A model generated the notes under the pieces. It searched no databases and was not told the DNA's origin. It worked only from the letters and a program-made list of their open reading frames with translations. Shown in pieces: positions 39,185-49,539 of a stretch of DNA of 64,000 nt (positions within the stretch are counted from its first letter, which is position 1; each line of letters opens with the position of its first letter). A program made the position numbers and the translations under genes. The stretch is from Cellvibrionaceae bacterium (GTDB taxonomy: Bacteria > Pseudomonadota > Gammaproteobacteria > Pseudomonadales > Cellvibrionaceae): assembly GCA_002707785.1 (NCBI GenBank), contig PANW01000042.1, positions 153,184 through 217,183 of the forward strand, read 5' to 3'.

Positions 39185-39628
39185 TCAGGATCCGTAAGCA
39201 ACTTGCTGCATCGTGACGGGAAAATCTTCCAGCATCCATGAGAAATACCCCGACCGGAAATAGTAGACTTGCCTAAATCCCCAATACACTGAAACGGCCG
39301 ATGCATATGCACTGCGCAAACAGTTAGAGCTGTTGCAATAGATCACGAGCGGGGTTTGTCGTGTAATGCCATTAGCACCGTACAGCTTAGAAAAATCACG
39401 CTGAAAATCTAGATGGATAGCGCCATCGATATGGCCAATTTTCCACTCATCATCGCCGCGCACATCGATGAAAACAGCACCTTGATCATAGAGTTGTTTA
39501 GCCTCAAATACATCAATGGTTCTAGCACCACTAATCGCCATGGGCGACTGATCGGCGGCCGATATACAGGAGAAAAGGAATAGACTTACAAGGACGACTA
39601 ACTGCCAGAGGCTGACCAAAGGTTTCAT
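39185..39628 (-). CDS. Exported rhodanese-like domain protein
   Basis: Signal peptide; GAVFIDVRGDDEWKIGHIDGAIHLDF; VIYCNSSNCLRSAYAS loop. Confidence 0.85.
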   Translation of the reverse strand: MKPLVSLWQLVVLVSLFLFSCISAADQSPMAISGARTIDVFEAKQLYDQGAVFIDVRGDDEWKIGHIDGAIHLDFQRDFSKLYGANGITRQTPLVIYCNSSNCLRSAYASAVSVYWGFRQVYYFRSGYFSWMLEDFPVTMQQVAYGS

Positions 39629-39756
39629 GCATTCTCCAGAAACTTCTCACTCTTTTAAGAAGTGTAGGAGACAATTAAGGTCTAACTTAGTGTGTTTTCA
39701 TCTAAGGGATAGTCCCACGTACTGGGAGTTTGGTTCTAACAAAAAGCTACAGAACT

Positions 39757-40152
39757 CTAGCCTGGCGTAAGTGCTTCAAGAAGGTTTTCCTCCTCCCCGT
39801 CTAGCCATAGCTTTTGCACAAGATCATCTTTGAGCTCAACAAATAGCAACCGTTCGCGAGTGTCGGTACTGCGCTGCTGAAACAGAAGAAATATGCGAAC
39901 CCGCTGTTGAACCTGTTCCGAAAAGCGGTAGGTGTAGGTAAGTGTTTCATCAGACTCCTTGATAGTGGAGGCCGGCCCCAAGTGCTTTTCCAACCACAGA
40001 CGATTGGTTTGGCCGACTTCAATTTGATCAATAGTCTTTGAGGGTACTGCCCTATCACTTGAGCGGTAAGAAACATCCTCAGTAATGCTAATCAATTCAC
40101 AACCAGACGAAAACACAATGGCGATTAGAGAAAACAAGGCTCCGCAGCGCAT
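39757..40152 (-). CDS. Putative lipoprotein, SmpA/OmlA-like
   Basis: Lipobox-like FSSGC; IEVGQTNRLWLEKHLGPAST. Confidence 0.65.
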   Translation of the reverse strand: MRCGALFSLIAIVFSSGCELISITEDVSYRSSDRAVPSKTIDQIEVGQTNRLWLEKHLGPASTIKESDETLTYTYRFSEQVQQRVRIFLLFQQRSTDTRERLLFVELKDDLVQKLWLDGEEENLLEALTPG

Positions 40153-40165
40153 CTCAAGCTACCTT

Positions 40166-40597
40166 TCAGGCCGCCTGATGAACTTGACTGTGCATCAACT
40201 TCATCAGCGATGCCTCTGCCCTAGAGATTCCGCAACGGCGCGCCACTTCGTCAGCATCAAGCCCAGCACTCACCAAAGAAGCCGCGTCTTTAAGCTCTTC
40301 ATCAATAACAGACCCTGTGGACGAGGCTGGAGAACGAGACACCTTTCCTGAAACCTGCTCATCTTGATGGCGTTGAGTCAGCTGTTTCTCCAGCGCGATT
40401 AAACGCTTCCCCATGCCCATTGCACTGGAATTAGATACTTGCTGATTGTGATCCAAGCGTTGGTAGAGCTTTTGGGTCAAGGCAGCCTGCTTGCGCATAC
40501 GCGAGACACTAGCAATGGCAATGACGACAGCCAAAACACTGACAAAAGTCGACACCATCAAACCAATTTCTAACATCCAGCTTTCTGACAAGATCAC
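40166..40597 (-). CDS. DUF2802 domain protein of the chemotaxis locus
   Basis: N-terminal TM, C-terminal AASLVSAGLDADEVARRCGISRAEASLMKLMH; next to cheW. Confidence 0.8.
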   Translation of the reverse strand: MILSESWMLEIGLMVSTFVSVLAVVIAIASVSRMRKQAALTQKLYQRLDHNQQVSNSSAMGMGKRLIALEKQLTQRHQDEQVSGKVSRSPASSTGSVIDEELKDAASLVSAGLDADEVARRCGISRAEASLMKLMHSQVHQAA

Positions 40598-40623
40598 AAC
40601 GCTACCTCCACCGGGAAGCTCGA

Positions 40624-41124
40624 CTATACGCTTTCGAGCTCAGCCCATTCCTCATCGGTAAGCAACTTATCCAATTCAACCAAAATAAGTAGCTCATCAT
40701 TTTTATGACAAACTCCCTGAATGAATTTGGCACTTTCGTCATTGCCAACATTGGGAGCAGTTTCCATTTCAGACTGACGCAGATAAACCACTTCGGCAAC
40801 ACTGTCGACTAAAATACCTACCACGTGATTATCGGCCTCAATAATCACAATTCGTGTATTGTCAGTCAGCTCACCAGAGGTCAAACCAAAGCGGTGTCGC
40901 GTGTCAATCACGGTCACCACGTTGCCCCGAAGATTAATAATACCCAACACATAAGGAGGCGCACCAGGTACCGGGGCTATCTCGGAATAACGCAACACCT
41001 CTTGCACTTGCATCACGTTGATGCCGTATGTTTCACCTGCCAGTTTGAACGTCACCCACTGTAGAATGGGGTCGTCACTGGTTTTGCTTTTCGCAGAGCT
41101 GGTTGCCATAAATTCAGTCCTCAA
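40624..41124 (-). CDS. cheW: Chemotaxis coupling protein CheW
   Basis: WVTFKLAGETYGINVMQVQEVLRYSEIAPVPGAPPYVLGIINLRGNVVTVIDTRHRFGL. Confidence 0.95.
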   Translation of the reverse strand: MRTEFMATSSAKSKTSDDPILQWVTFKLAGETYGINVMQVQEVLRYSEIAPVPGAPPYVLGIINLRGNVVTVIDTRHRFGLTSGELTDNTRIVIIEADNHVVGILVDSVAEVVYLRQSEMETAPNVGNDESAKFIQGVCHKNDELLILVELDKLLTDEEWAELESV

Positions 41125-41346
41125 AAGGTTCCAGTAGTGTTATCCATAGAGTGCTGCCACATCGCTTCGCTACCGCCAAGCCATGTACTATTGATGCCAT
41201 TCCGAGCTAAAACGCTATCTTGAACCAAGGATAAGCGTCAAAAATCAATCGGAACCACCACCTTAATATAGTTAATAGCAGCTTCTATGCCAGTGTATCG
41301 ACTGTAAAAGAGATAAGTTGAGTGCCAGCGGGGAAACAATCTCCCA

Positions 41347-42288
41347 TCAGGCCTTCAAGGGATCTTGTTTCGAACCGGCCTGATCGGCTTCCGACAGCAG
41401 CCGCCCCATGGTCGCGATATCGAGGAGCGCGCACATATGTTGCTTTACCGTGCCCGCTAGCCAAGGTCGTTTGGCGCGCTCTCCGCGCCATTTCACATCA
41501 TCAGGCTCCAAACTGATAGGTTGATTTACGGCATCCACCGCCAACCCCCAAGGCAGTCCGTTGATAGAAATTACATATTTGGCGGCATCCAAGAAAGAAT
41601 CTTGGTAGCGCTCAGGCATCACGAACTTGGCGGTGTTGATGGTTCGTATTTTGCCGACTGGAGTGGGCTGCAACCCCATGAACCATTCGGCCTGACCAAA
41701 CAAAGGCGTCAGCTCTTCGGTGAGGGGCTGAATTTGGCCCAACGCGATCAGTGGTACCGCCAGTGTTAGGCCCGCCACCTCAAACAACAGCACTTCAAAT
41801 CGTTCTTGAGCCCACTGCGGACGCCCATTGCTCAACCACCGCAGCCCATCGTCCAAATCCGCCTCAACACTAACATCATCCTCAAGCGCAACGGCATTCT
41901 CGGGCTCTCCATTGTCGGGCTCCGCATTCTGCGGCTTTGTTATCACTGGCGAGACTTTTAGCTCTGGAATCACAACCGGATTCTCGAGCTTCACCTCTGA
42001 CCTCACTTCTGGCTCTGCAATGACGGCCTGCTCAACTGCCAAGGGTTGAGTCTCTGTCTTTGTAGGCACGACTTTAGGGGGGGCTGACGTTAACAATTTG
42101 GCCAGCTTTTCCCGCGCCACCTGTTCTCGCTCGGGCGCATGCTCTATGGATGGTGCAGTTTCAGCCTGACGGCGGGTTTTAACTTGAGGAGCGGGTTCTT
42201 GAGCGTCTGGAGCTAACAGTTGTTGCGGCTCTTCGGCAACCAGTAAATCGTCAAAATACCCTTGAAGCGTCTCTTGTGGCGAGGTCAC
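41347..42288 (-). CDS. CheW-domain protein, ParP-like array-positioning protein
   Basis: Pro/Glu-rich N-terminal region plus CheW-like C-terminal domain; sits between cheW and a ParA-family gene. Confidence 0.82.
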   Translation of the reverse strand: MTSPQETLQGYFDDLLVAEEPQQLLAPDAQEPAPQVKTRRQAETAPSIEHAPEREQVAREKLAKLLTSAPPKVVPTKTETQPLAVEQAVIAEPEVRSEVKLENPVVIPELKVSPVITKPQNAEPDNGEPENAVALEDDVSVEADLDDGLRWLSNGRPQWAQERFEVLLFEVAGLTLAVPLIALGQIQPLTEELTPLFGQAEWFMGLQPTPVGKIRTINTAKFVMPERYQDSFLDAAKYVISINGLPWGLAVDAVNQPISLEPDDVKWRGERAKRPWLAGTVKQHMCALLDIATMGRLLSEADQAGSKQDPLKA

Positions 42289-43091
42289 AGAATGCCTCCC
42301 GCTTCGCTAAGCACGGGCTTTGCACTGCGCGCCAATTGCCACTTCAGCAACGAGCGATAAGCCTCTACCGCTCGACTATCGGGTTGAAACAAATGCGGAG
42401 GCACGCCCGCCTTACTCGCGTCTCTCAACTTCGTATCCACGGGCACTTTGCCTGGCCACACACAATCCGAATAAGTATTGCGTATCGCACGCAAACTATT
42501 GACCGATGCCTGAGTTCGGCGATCAAACATGGTAGGCACAACACTGTACGGCAAAGGATGCTTTCTCGATTTACTCATCATAGTGAGGGTTTGAACCATG
42601 CGCTCAAGCCCCTTTAACGCAAGAAATTCAGTTTGTACGGGGATCAATAGCTGCTGACAAGCTGCCAAAGCGTTGATCATAAGCACGCCCAACAGCGGCG
42701 GGCAATCGATCAAGACAATATCAAATTCATCTTTGATCATAGCCAGCGCCCTCCCCAGCACTAGCCCCATGCCATCACCACTGATCGCTTGACGCTCTAA
42801 TGTCGCGAGAGCCATAGCGGCAGGAATTAGTGAGACCCCCTCAAATTCGGTATCGACAATGCACTGTTGCACCAGTGCACTGGATAGCTCCGTTCGTCGC
42901 TGGAACAGAGTGAAAGTACTTAACTCAACCTGATCGGGTTCAAACCGAAAATAACTACTTAGGGAGCCGTGCGGATCTAGGTCCACCAGCAAAACACGCC
43001 TCCCCTGCTCGGCGCATAAACCGCCAAGGGAAACCGTTGTGGTGGTCTTTCCAACCCCACCCTTTTGATTTGCTACTGTCCAGACGAGCAA
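42285..43091 (-). CDS. ParA-family ATPase, ParC-like (chemotaxis array localisation)
   Basis: VANQKGGVGKTTTTVSLGGLCAEQGRRVLLVDLDPHGSLS; FDIVLIDCPPLLGVLMINAL; chemotaxis context. Confidence 0.92.
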   Translation of the reverse strand: MLVWTVANQKGGVGKTTTTVSLGGLCAEQGRRVLLVDLDPHGSLSSYFRFEPDQVELSTFTLFQRRTELSSALVQQCIVDTEFEGVSLIPAAMALATLERQAISGDGMGLVLGRALAMIKDEFDIVLIDCPPLLGVLMINALAACQQLLIPVQTEFLALKGLERMVQTLTMMSKSRKHPLPYSVVPTMFDRRTQASVNSLRAIRNTYSDCVWPGKVPVDTKLRDASKAGVPPHLFQPDSRAVEAYRSLLKWQLARSAKPVLSEAGGIL

Positions 43092-43306
43092 TACATCAAC
43101 CCTTTAATTTTACTAAACATTTCTAGATCACAGCTGTCTCTTAAACGCCACACCAAAGCAGATTCACCACTTATTTGGCACATCAAGTTCAAGCTTCATT
43201 AACGTACAATTCAACCGGATCTATTTTACCTCACCGAAGCCGTGATGAGTGTCAATTCAATGACTTTTAGTGCTTTCAACCAAATTGAAGCAAAGCCTAT
43301 GCCGTC

Positions 43307-44413
43307 TCAGTTACGCTCCAGTGTAGGATCACTGCTAAACAGCAAGCCACCGCCCTCTAACTCGATCGGTTGAATCTCCCCTACGGGCGCCAATCTATCG
43401 CCTGAAGCGCTAGCCTCCTCGGTGTCGCCGCCGCCATCAACTTCGCCAGGTGTGTCACTCTGCTCGGCCAATAGCTGCCCTAGAACATCCGTTGCTTCTG
43501 CATCCTCAGTTACAACATCTGCTTCTTGAGAGCTCTGAAGGATATTGTCAGCTGGATCTTCAGTGTCAGCCTGTGGCTGGGGGAATGGCTCCGAGTCTTC
43601 ACGAACTGCCGGTGTTACAGCCTGAGCAATCTCTGACTGAGACTCTACCTCTGGGCGTTCAACCCGCTCTCGAGCAATCATCAATGCCACCCGACGGTTA
43701 ATCGCTCGTCCTTCAGCGGTAGCATTATCGGCTAATGGTTGGTGCTCTCCATAACCCACTGCGGACAGACGATCGGGGTTTACCTCCCCGCGCTGCAGTA
43801 ATTTGACCACCGCTGCTGCACGAGCGGCAGACAACTCCCAGTTACTGGGAAATTGCACGTTGCGAATAGGCACATTGTCAGTGAAACCTTCTACCTGAAC
43901 AGGATTGTCAAAATCTTTAAGAATCTTCGCCACATCTGAAAATATAGATTCAGCCTGTAAGCTGGGCTCCGCGTCTCCAGTATCAAACAAGATGCTCGCG
44001 TTCAGTTGTATTTCCAACCAGAATTCATTGCTGTTGATGGTAATAACATCGTCATTGATTAAGTCTGAGAATTCATCTTCGAACAAATCGGACAGCTGAG
44101 GAAGATCCGCTGTTCGGTCGAAGGCTCCATCGCCGTTCATCGCGTGATTGACATCCTCTTCACCACCATCGGGAATAACACTGGGATCGGCGCGCAGCTG
44201 AGGATCACCCACTTGAATAGGGTCGAGTGTCCTGGGGACGGCTTCCGTAAAGACATGATTCAAGGTTTCGGAAAGTACTCGATATTTACTTTCATTCACT
44301 TGAGAGATGGAATACATCACTACAAAAAACGCGAACAACAAGGTGATAAAGTCAGCGTAAGAAATTAGCCAGCGTTCGTGATGTACGGTTTCTTCGACTC
44401 TACGCCTGACCAT
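43307..44413 (-). CDS. motD: Flagellar motor protein MotD (MotB family)
   Basis: RWLISYADFITLLFAFFVVMYSIS; OmpA-like VEGFTDNVPI...NWELSAARAAAVVKLL. Confidence 0.93.
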   Translation of the reverse strand: MVRRRVEETVHHERWLISYADFITLLFAFFVVMYSISQVNESKYRVLSETLNHVFTEAVPRTLDPIQVGDPQLRADPSVIPDGGEEDVNHAMNGDGAFDRTADLPQLSDLFEDEFSDLINDDVITINSNEFWLEIQLNASILFDTGDAEPSLQAESIFSDVAKILKDFDNPVQVEGFTDNVPIRNVQFPSNWELSAARAAAVVKLLQRGEVNPDRLSAVGYGEHQPLADNATAEGRAINRRVALMIARERVERPEVESQSEIAQAVTPAVREDSEPFPQPQADTEDPADNILQSSQEADVVTEDAEATDVLGQLLAEQSDTPGEVDGGGDTEEASASGDRLAPVGEIQPIELEGGGLLFSSDPTLERN

Positions 44414-44428
44414 TGCATTGCCCCGGCC

Positions 44429-45169
44429 TTACGGCAAGTAGCTCTCGAGTTTAGTTTCAATCGACCTTGGATTTTCCCCTTCCGCGATAGAAACAATGCC
44501 CTCGATAATAAGCTCTCGATATTGAGACTGTTGATGCACACAAGCTTTTATTTTATTGGCAATGGGCAGCAAAAAAAGATTGGCAAAACCCACTCCGTAG
44601 ATGGTTGCCACGAACGCAATCGCAATACCTGGACCCAACTCGTTAGGATCAGCCAAGTTTCGCATCACGTGAATCAACCCCATCACGGCTCCGATAATCC
44701 CTATGGTCGGCGAATAACCTCCCATGGATTCAAAAAAGCGAGCAGCGTCGAGATCACGCTGCTCTTTCACAATCATATCGGTTTCCAATACACGACGAAT
44801 GGATTCTGTTTCGCTGCCATCCACCAACAACTGCAATCCCTTTTGAGCGAAAGCGTCTTTCTCACTTTCGGCCATAGTTTCTAAGCCCAGCAAACCCTCT
44901 TTTCTAGCAGCCACGGCCCAAAGAACAATACGCTGCAATCCCTCATCAAATAATTTTACCGGAGGATTAAACACCCAAGGAAACACTGAAAACGCACGGC
45001 GCATTTGATCCCAGGGTGTTTGCAACATGGCAGCCCCGAGCGTGCCACCAATCACAATAATAGCCGCTGGGCCGTTGATCAAAGACTGCCAACTCCCCCC
45101 CTCCATAAAGTTGCCACCTATCAAAGCTGCAACTCCGAGAATAACGCCTAGTAAACTGAGAATATCCAT
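44429..45169 (-). CDS. motC: Flagellar motor stator protein MotC (MotA family)
   Basis: GGYSPTIGIIGAVMGLIHVMRNLADPNELGPGIAIAFVATIYGVGFANLFLLP; start inferred at MDILSLLG. Confidence 0.93.
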   Translation of the reverse strand: MDILSLLGVILGVAALIGGNFMEGGSWQSLINGPAAIIVIGGTLGAAMLQTPWDQMRRAFSVFPWVFNPPVKLFDEGLQRIVLWAVAARKEGLLGLETMAESEKDAFAQKGLQLLVDGSETESIRRVLETDMIVKEQRDLDAARFFESMGGYSPTIGIIGAVMGLIHVMRNLADPNELGPGIAIAFVATIYGVGFANLFLLPIANKIKACVHQQSQYRELIIEGIVSIAEGENPRSIETKLESYLP

Positions 45170-45179
45170 AAAAAATGCC

Positions 45180-46238
45180 TTACAGTTCCTTCGCCAGCGC
45201 AGATCCAATCTCACCCAACGGCAAGACTCGGTCGGTTAATTTGGCACGAGCAACTGCCATTGGCATGCCATAGATTACGCAGCTCTCTTGATCCTGAGAC
45301 CAAATTGCCCCGCCGGCCTGCTTGATCAATCTAGCGCCATCACATCCATCTGAGCCCATTCCGGTGAGCACGACCCCCATGGCCTGATTATTGTAGATAT
45401 TGGCCGCCGAACCAAAAGTGATATCGACCGAAGGTTTGTAGTTTACGCGATCATCGCCCGGCATAACTTTCACACCGCCTCTTTTATCGAGTAACAGCTG
45501 TTTCCCACCTGGAGCGAGCAACGCAGTTCCAGGACGCAAACTGTCGCCATCTTCGGCTTCTTTTATTGACAAATTACATTGGCGATCCAAGCGCTCCGCA
45601 AAGGGCTTAGTGAAATTTTCCGGCATGTGTTGAACCAAAACAATGGGTATCGGAAAGTTCTTTGGTAACTTTATCAAGACATCCATAAGCGCCACCGGCC
45701 CACCAGTCGACGCGCCGATCACTAGAACACGAACCTTTCCTTTCAGTGATACCGGTTTAACAGGAGAAGAACCTGAATCACGACCCACCGGACTGCGCAA
45801 GCCTACGCCCGATCTCGGCGCTTCAGTTTTAGCGACTGTTCTTGGGCGAGCAATCGCCAACAGACGAGAGTGCAGTTTGGCTTTCAAGCTGGCAGAGCTA
45901 TTGGATATTTCGGAAAAATTCTTTGGCAAAAAGTCGACCGCGCCGGCATCCAATGCATCTAGGGTCGTGCGTGCCCCTTCATAAGTAAGCGACGAAAACA
46001 TCAAAATTGGCGTCGGCCGATCGGCCATAATCTGGCGTACCGCAGTCACACCATCCATCACTGGCATTTCGTAATCCATTGTGATGACATCGGGTCGCAG
46101 CGACTTAGCTTTTTCTACCGCTTCACGCCCATTGCTAGCAACACCCACTACCGTCAATTCTGGATGTTCGTCCAACATTTCTCTAAGGCGCTGCTGAAAA
46201 AAATTGGAATCATCGACCACTAGAACCTTCAGAGGCAT
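45180..46238 (-). CDS. cheB: Chemotaxis protein-glutamate methylesterase CheB
   Basis: Receiver domain VVDDSNFFQQRL...ITMDYEMPVMDG; catalytic VIGASTGGP, MPENFTKPFAERL, MGSDGCDGARLIK. Confidence 0.96.
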   Translation of the reverse strand: MPLKVLVVDDSNFFQQRLREMLDEHPELTVVGVASNGREAVEKAKSLRPDVITMDYEMPVMDGVTAVRQIMADRPTPILMFSSLTYEGARTTLDALDAGAVDFLPKNFSEISNSSASLKAKLHSRLLAIARPRTVAKTEAPRSGVGLRSPVGRDSGSSPVKPVSLKGKVRVLVIGASTGGPVALMDVLIKLPKNFPIPIVLVQHMPENFTKPFAERLDRQCNLSIKEAEDGDSLRPGTALLAPGGKQLLLDKRGGVKVMPGDDRVNYKPSVDITFGSAANIYNNQAMGVVLTGMGSDGCDGARLIKQAGGAIWSQDQESCVIYGMPMAVARAKLTDRVLPLGEIGSALAKEL

Positions 46239-46420
46239 ATCCAGCTCCTGATTACTCTAGTCGATACTAAGAAGAGATTTAGAAAAACAGAAATACTCAA
46301 GCGCGGACGCCGAGCAAGAAGGTAAGACTTATGGCAGACAACCAAATCCATGAAAGTTCCGTTGTGTATACGAACACATGACTGCGTGTTCCCTCTCGAT
46401 AGTCAGCGGACAATGCCCCA

Positions 46421-48691
46421 CTAGGCATGTCCGGCGTAACGTTTCAACATACTGGGCACATCCAAAATCAATGCAATGGTGCCATCTCCGGTGATAGTCG
46501 CACCAGCCATTCCGGGTGTGCCGTGCAACATTTTTCCAAGTGGCTTAATGACCACCTCTTCTTGACCAATCAACTGATCAACGACAAATCCAACACGCTG
46601 GGTTCCCACGGAGACTATCACTACATGAGCCTCTTCAGGGTTTGGATCATTCACGGCACCAGTCACTAGCCAACGTTTCAGATGAAAGATGGGTACAGCC
46701 TTTTCACGCACCGTGACACATTCTTGACCATCAACGATATTCGAACGAGTCAAATCCATATGGAAGATTTCGTTGACGCTCACCAGCGGCAAAGCGAAGG
46801 TTTGATTGCCCAGCATAATCATTAACGTCGGCATAATTGCCAGCGTCAAAGGCACCTTAATCGTGATTCGCGTGCCTTCACCCAAGTTAGAGTTGATCTC
46901 AATGGATCCATTCAATTGAGTAATTTTTGTTTTTACAACGTCCATGCCGACACCGCGACCAGACACATCCGAAATTTCTTTCTTAGTAGAAAATCCCGGC
47001 GCAAAGATCAGAGCAAAAGCTTCATTGTCCGATAAGCGGCCGGCGGCGTCTTCGTCCATCAAACCTTTTTCAACAGCTATTCCGCGCAGCTTATCTGGAT
47101 CCATACCACCGCCATCATCGGTGATAGATAACAGAATGTGATCGCCCTCTTGCTCAGCTGCCAAAATAACTTTGCCAACTCGAGGCTTTCCACTGGCCTC
47201 ACGCTCAGCAGGTAATTCAATACCATGATCCACAGAGTTTCGAACCAAGTGAACCAATGGATCTGCCAGAGCCTCTACTAGGTTTTTATCAAGATCAGTT
47301 TCTTCGCCTTGCAGCTCGAGGTTGATCTCTTTTTTCAGGTTCCGGGCCAGATCACGTACAACTCGAGGAAAGCGACCAAACACTTTCTTAATCGGTTGCA
47401 TTCGCGTCTTCATGACCGAGGTTTGCAAATCCGCCGTCACCACGTCGAGATTACCAACCGCTTTGGACAGAACTTCATCATTCGCTTTAAGACCCAAGCG
47501 TACTAGACGGTTTCTTACCAATACTAGCTCGCCGACCATATTCATAATATCGTCAAGACGCTGAGTGTCGACTCGCACGGTGGTCTCGCCAGCGGGGGCC
47601 GCAGCTTGAGCTGCACCGTCCCGACCGGCACCGCGAGCAGCTGCAGGTGCTGCTTTTGCAGCCGGTTTAGCGGCAGCTGGAGACTTAGCAGGCTCTTTCT
47701 GTACCGGCGCCGGTTCGGCACTAGCCTCGGCTTTACCCGCTGGAGCAGCAGCAGAGACTGTCGGACCTTTACCCTTGCCGTGCAAATCATCCAACAACTG
47801 TTCAAATTCGTCTTCAGATATTTGATTGTCACCCGAGGCACTAGCCGGTGCGGGTGAAGCCGGTACAGCAGAGGGTTTTGCAGCGGCACTCGGCCCCTTG
47901 CCACTACCGTGCAACTGATCCAGTAGTGCTTCGAACTCATCTTCTGAGATTTCATCATTGCCGGAGGCGCTTATTGGGGCCGCGGCTTTTTCCTCAGATT
48001 TAGCAGCTTCACCTGCAGCCGGCGCCTTACCTTTACCGTGCAGCTGATCCAGAAGCGCTTCAAATTCATCTTCGGTTATTTCGTCACCGTTGCCACCACC
48101 GGCACTCTCGACACTAACTGGAGCAGTTTCTGTCGCCGGCGCGGAAGGCTCTTCATCGGAAATCGCATCAAGAAGCTCTTCAAATTCTGAATCGGTAATA
48201 TCACCTTCACCGGAGCCACTCCCTAGAGATGATTCTGGAGCGCTTGGTGCTGGCTCATCGACAGCTGGGGCAGCTGCTTCGGCACCGCCCTCGACAAGAT
48301 CCGCCCCCGAAACCAAGCGCTCCAGTGCTGCCAACAATTCTGGCGACGCTGCGGCCACTTCAACTCGCTGTGAAACTTGCTCGAATTGATGATTGACGGT
48401 ATCCAGTGCTTGTAGCACGACATCCATCAGCTCTGACGTCACTGAGCGCTGCCCATTGCGGAGAATATCGAATAAGTTCTCAGTAACGTGACAGCATTCA
48501 ACCATTTCGTTGAGCTGTAAAAAACCTGCACCGCCCTTCACCGTGTGAAACCCACGGAAAATGGCATTCAACAGATCGTTATCATCCGGACGCTGTTCAA
48601 GATCTACCAACTGCTCGGACAGAAGCTCTAAAATTTCTCCAGCTTCTACCAAAAAGTCTTGTAGAATCTCTTCGTCATCTCCGAAACCCAT
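46421..48691 (-). CDS. cheA: Chemotaxis histidine kinase CheA with repeat-containing linker
   Basis: HPt FHTVKGGAGFL; LVRNSVDHGIELPAERE; DDGGGMD; CheW-like C-terminus. Confidence 0.96.
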   Translation of the reverse strand: MGFGDDEEILQDFLVEAGEILELLSEQLVDLEQRPDDNDLLNAIFRGFHTVKGGAGFLQLNEMVECCHVTENLFDILRNGQRSVTSELMDVVLQALDTVNHQFEQVSQRVEVAAASPELLAALERLVSGADLVEGGAEAAAPAVDEPAPSAPESSLGSGSGEGDITDSEFEELLDAISDEEPSAPATETAPVSVESAGGGNGDEITEDEFEALLDQLHGKGKAPAAGEAAKSEEKAAAPISASGNDEISEDEFEALLDQLHGSGKGPSAAAKPSAVPASPAPASASGDNQISEDEFEQLLDDLHGKGKGPTVSAAAPAGKAEASAEPAPVQKEPAKSPAAAKPAAKAAPAAARGAGRDGAAQAAAPAGETTVRVDTQRLDDIMNMVGELVLVRNRLVRLGLKANDEVLSKAVGNLDVVTADLQTSVMKTRMQPIKKVFGRFPRVVRDLARNLKKEINLELQGEETDLDKNLVEALADPLVHLVRNSVDHGIELPAEREASGKPRVGKVILAAEQEGDHILLSITDDGGGMDPDKLRGIAVEKGLMDEDAAGRLSDNEAFALIFAPGFSTKKEISDVSGRGVGMDVVKTKITQLNGSIEINSNLGEGTRITIKVPLTLAIMPTLMIMLGNQTFALPLVSVNEIFHMDLTRSNIVDGQECVTVREKAVPIFHLKRWLVTGAVNDPNPEEAHVVIVSVGTQRVGFVVDQLIGQEEVVIKPLGKMLHGTPGMAGATITGDGTIALILDVPSMLKRYAGHA

Positions 48692-48713
48692 TCACAGCTC
48701 CTCAGAACTAAAA

Positions 48714-49514
48714 TCAGAAACCCAAGCTCGACAATAAGTCATCAACGTCATCTTGACCTGAAACTACATCATCACGTTTATCGGCGTGTATTTGCGGGCC
48801 TTCAGCTTCAACACTTTCGGCCTCCGCTCCCGCCTTGGTTTCTTTATCGGCCTCATCAGCCAAACCTGTAATCTCTTCTACTTGGCCGGCAATACGCACC
48901 AAGTTGACCAGACTTTCCTCAACTTCGCGAATCAAGCCAATCACGCGCTTTAGCACCTGGCCGGTTAAATCTTGAAAACCTTGCTCGAGAATAATGTCTT
49001 GTAGATTCTTACTCAGCTCACCGGTACCGTCGCGCATATCCCCTAAAAAGGAATCCATACGCTTGTAAACTTCTCGAAATTCATCCGCTGTCATTTCTCG
49101 ACGTTTCAATCGGCCCCATTCTTGATGTAAAGCCGCAGCCTCCTGGCCGAGATTAAGCGCGATCGGAGCAGATGCCTCCACCATATCCATGGTTTTATCC
49201 GCAGCTGACTGAGTCGTTTCGATCACATAGTTCAAACGATCGGAAGCGTCTTGAATTTCAGAAGAATCAATATCTGGGGGGTCGGCGTTAAGATCGCCGT
49301 CTACGTGAAAGTTAACGATGGCACTGTGTAAACCGCGAGTCAGTTGCCCTACCGCGGTAAACATGTTTCGATCGCGCACGCTAACAAGCTGTTCTATCAG
49401 TTGCGAAGCTCCTTCAAGATCATCGCTTGTCAGCTTTTCAGAGAGTAATTTGGCACAATCGCGAAGCTCTTGAACAAACTCCTGACTACTGTGCAGCTCT
49501 GGTTGTATTTCCAT
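48714..49514 (-). CDS. cheZ: Protein phosphatase CheZ
   Basis: ILEQGFQDLTGQVLKRVI; C-terminal CheY-binding peptide QDDVDDLLSSLGF. Confidence 0.95.
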   Translation of the reverse strand: MEIQPELHSSQEFVQELRDCAKLLSEKLTSDDLEGASQLIEQLVSVRDRNMFTAVGQLTRGLHSAIVNFHVDGDLNADPPDIDSSEIQDASDRLNYVIETTQSAADKTMDMVEASAPIALNLGQEAAALHQEWGRLKRREMTADEFREVYKRMDSFLGDMRDGTGELSKNLQDIILEQGFQDLTGQVLKRVIGLIREVEESLVNLVRIAGQVEEITGLADEADKETKAGAEAESVEAEGPQIHADKRDDVVSGQDDVDDLLSSLGF

Positions 49515-49539
49515 CGTCCAACCTTGCTGGTTATCGTTA

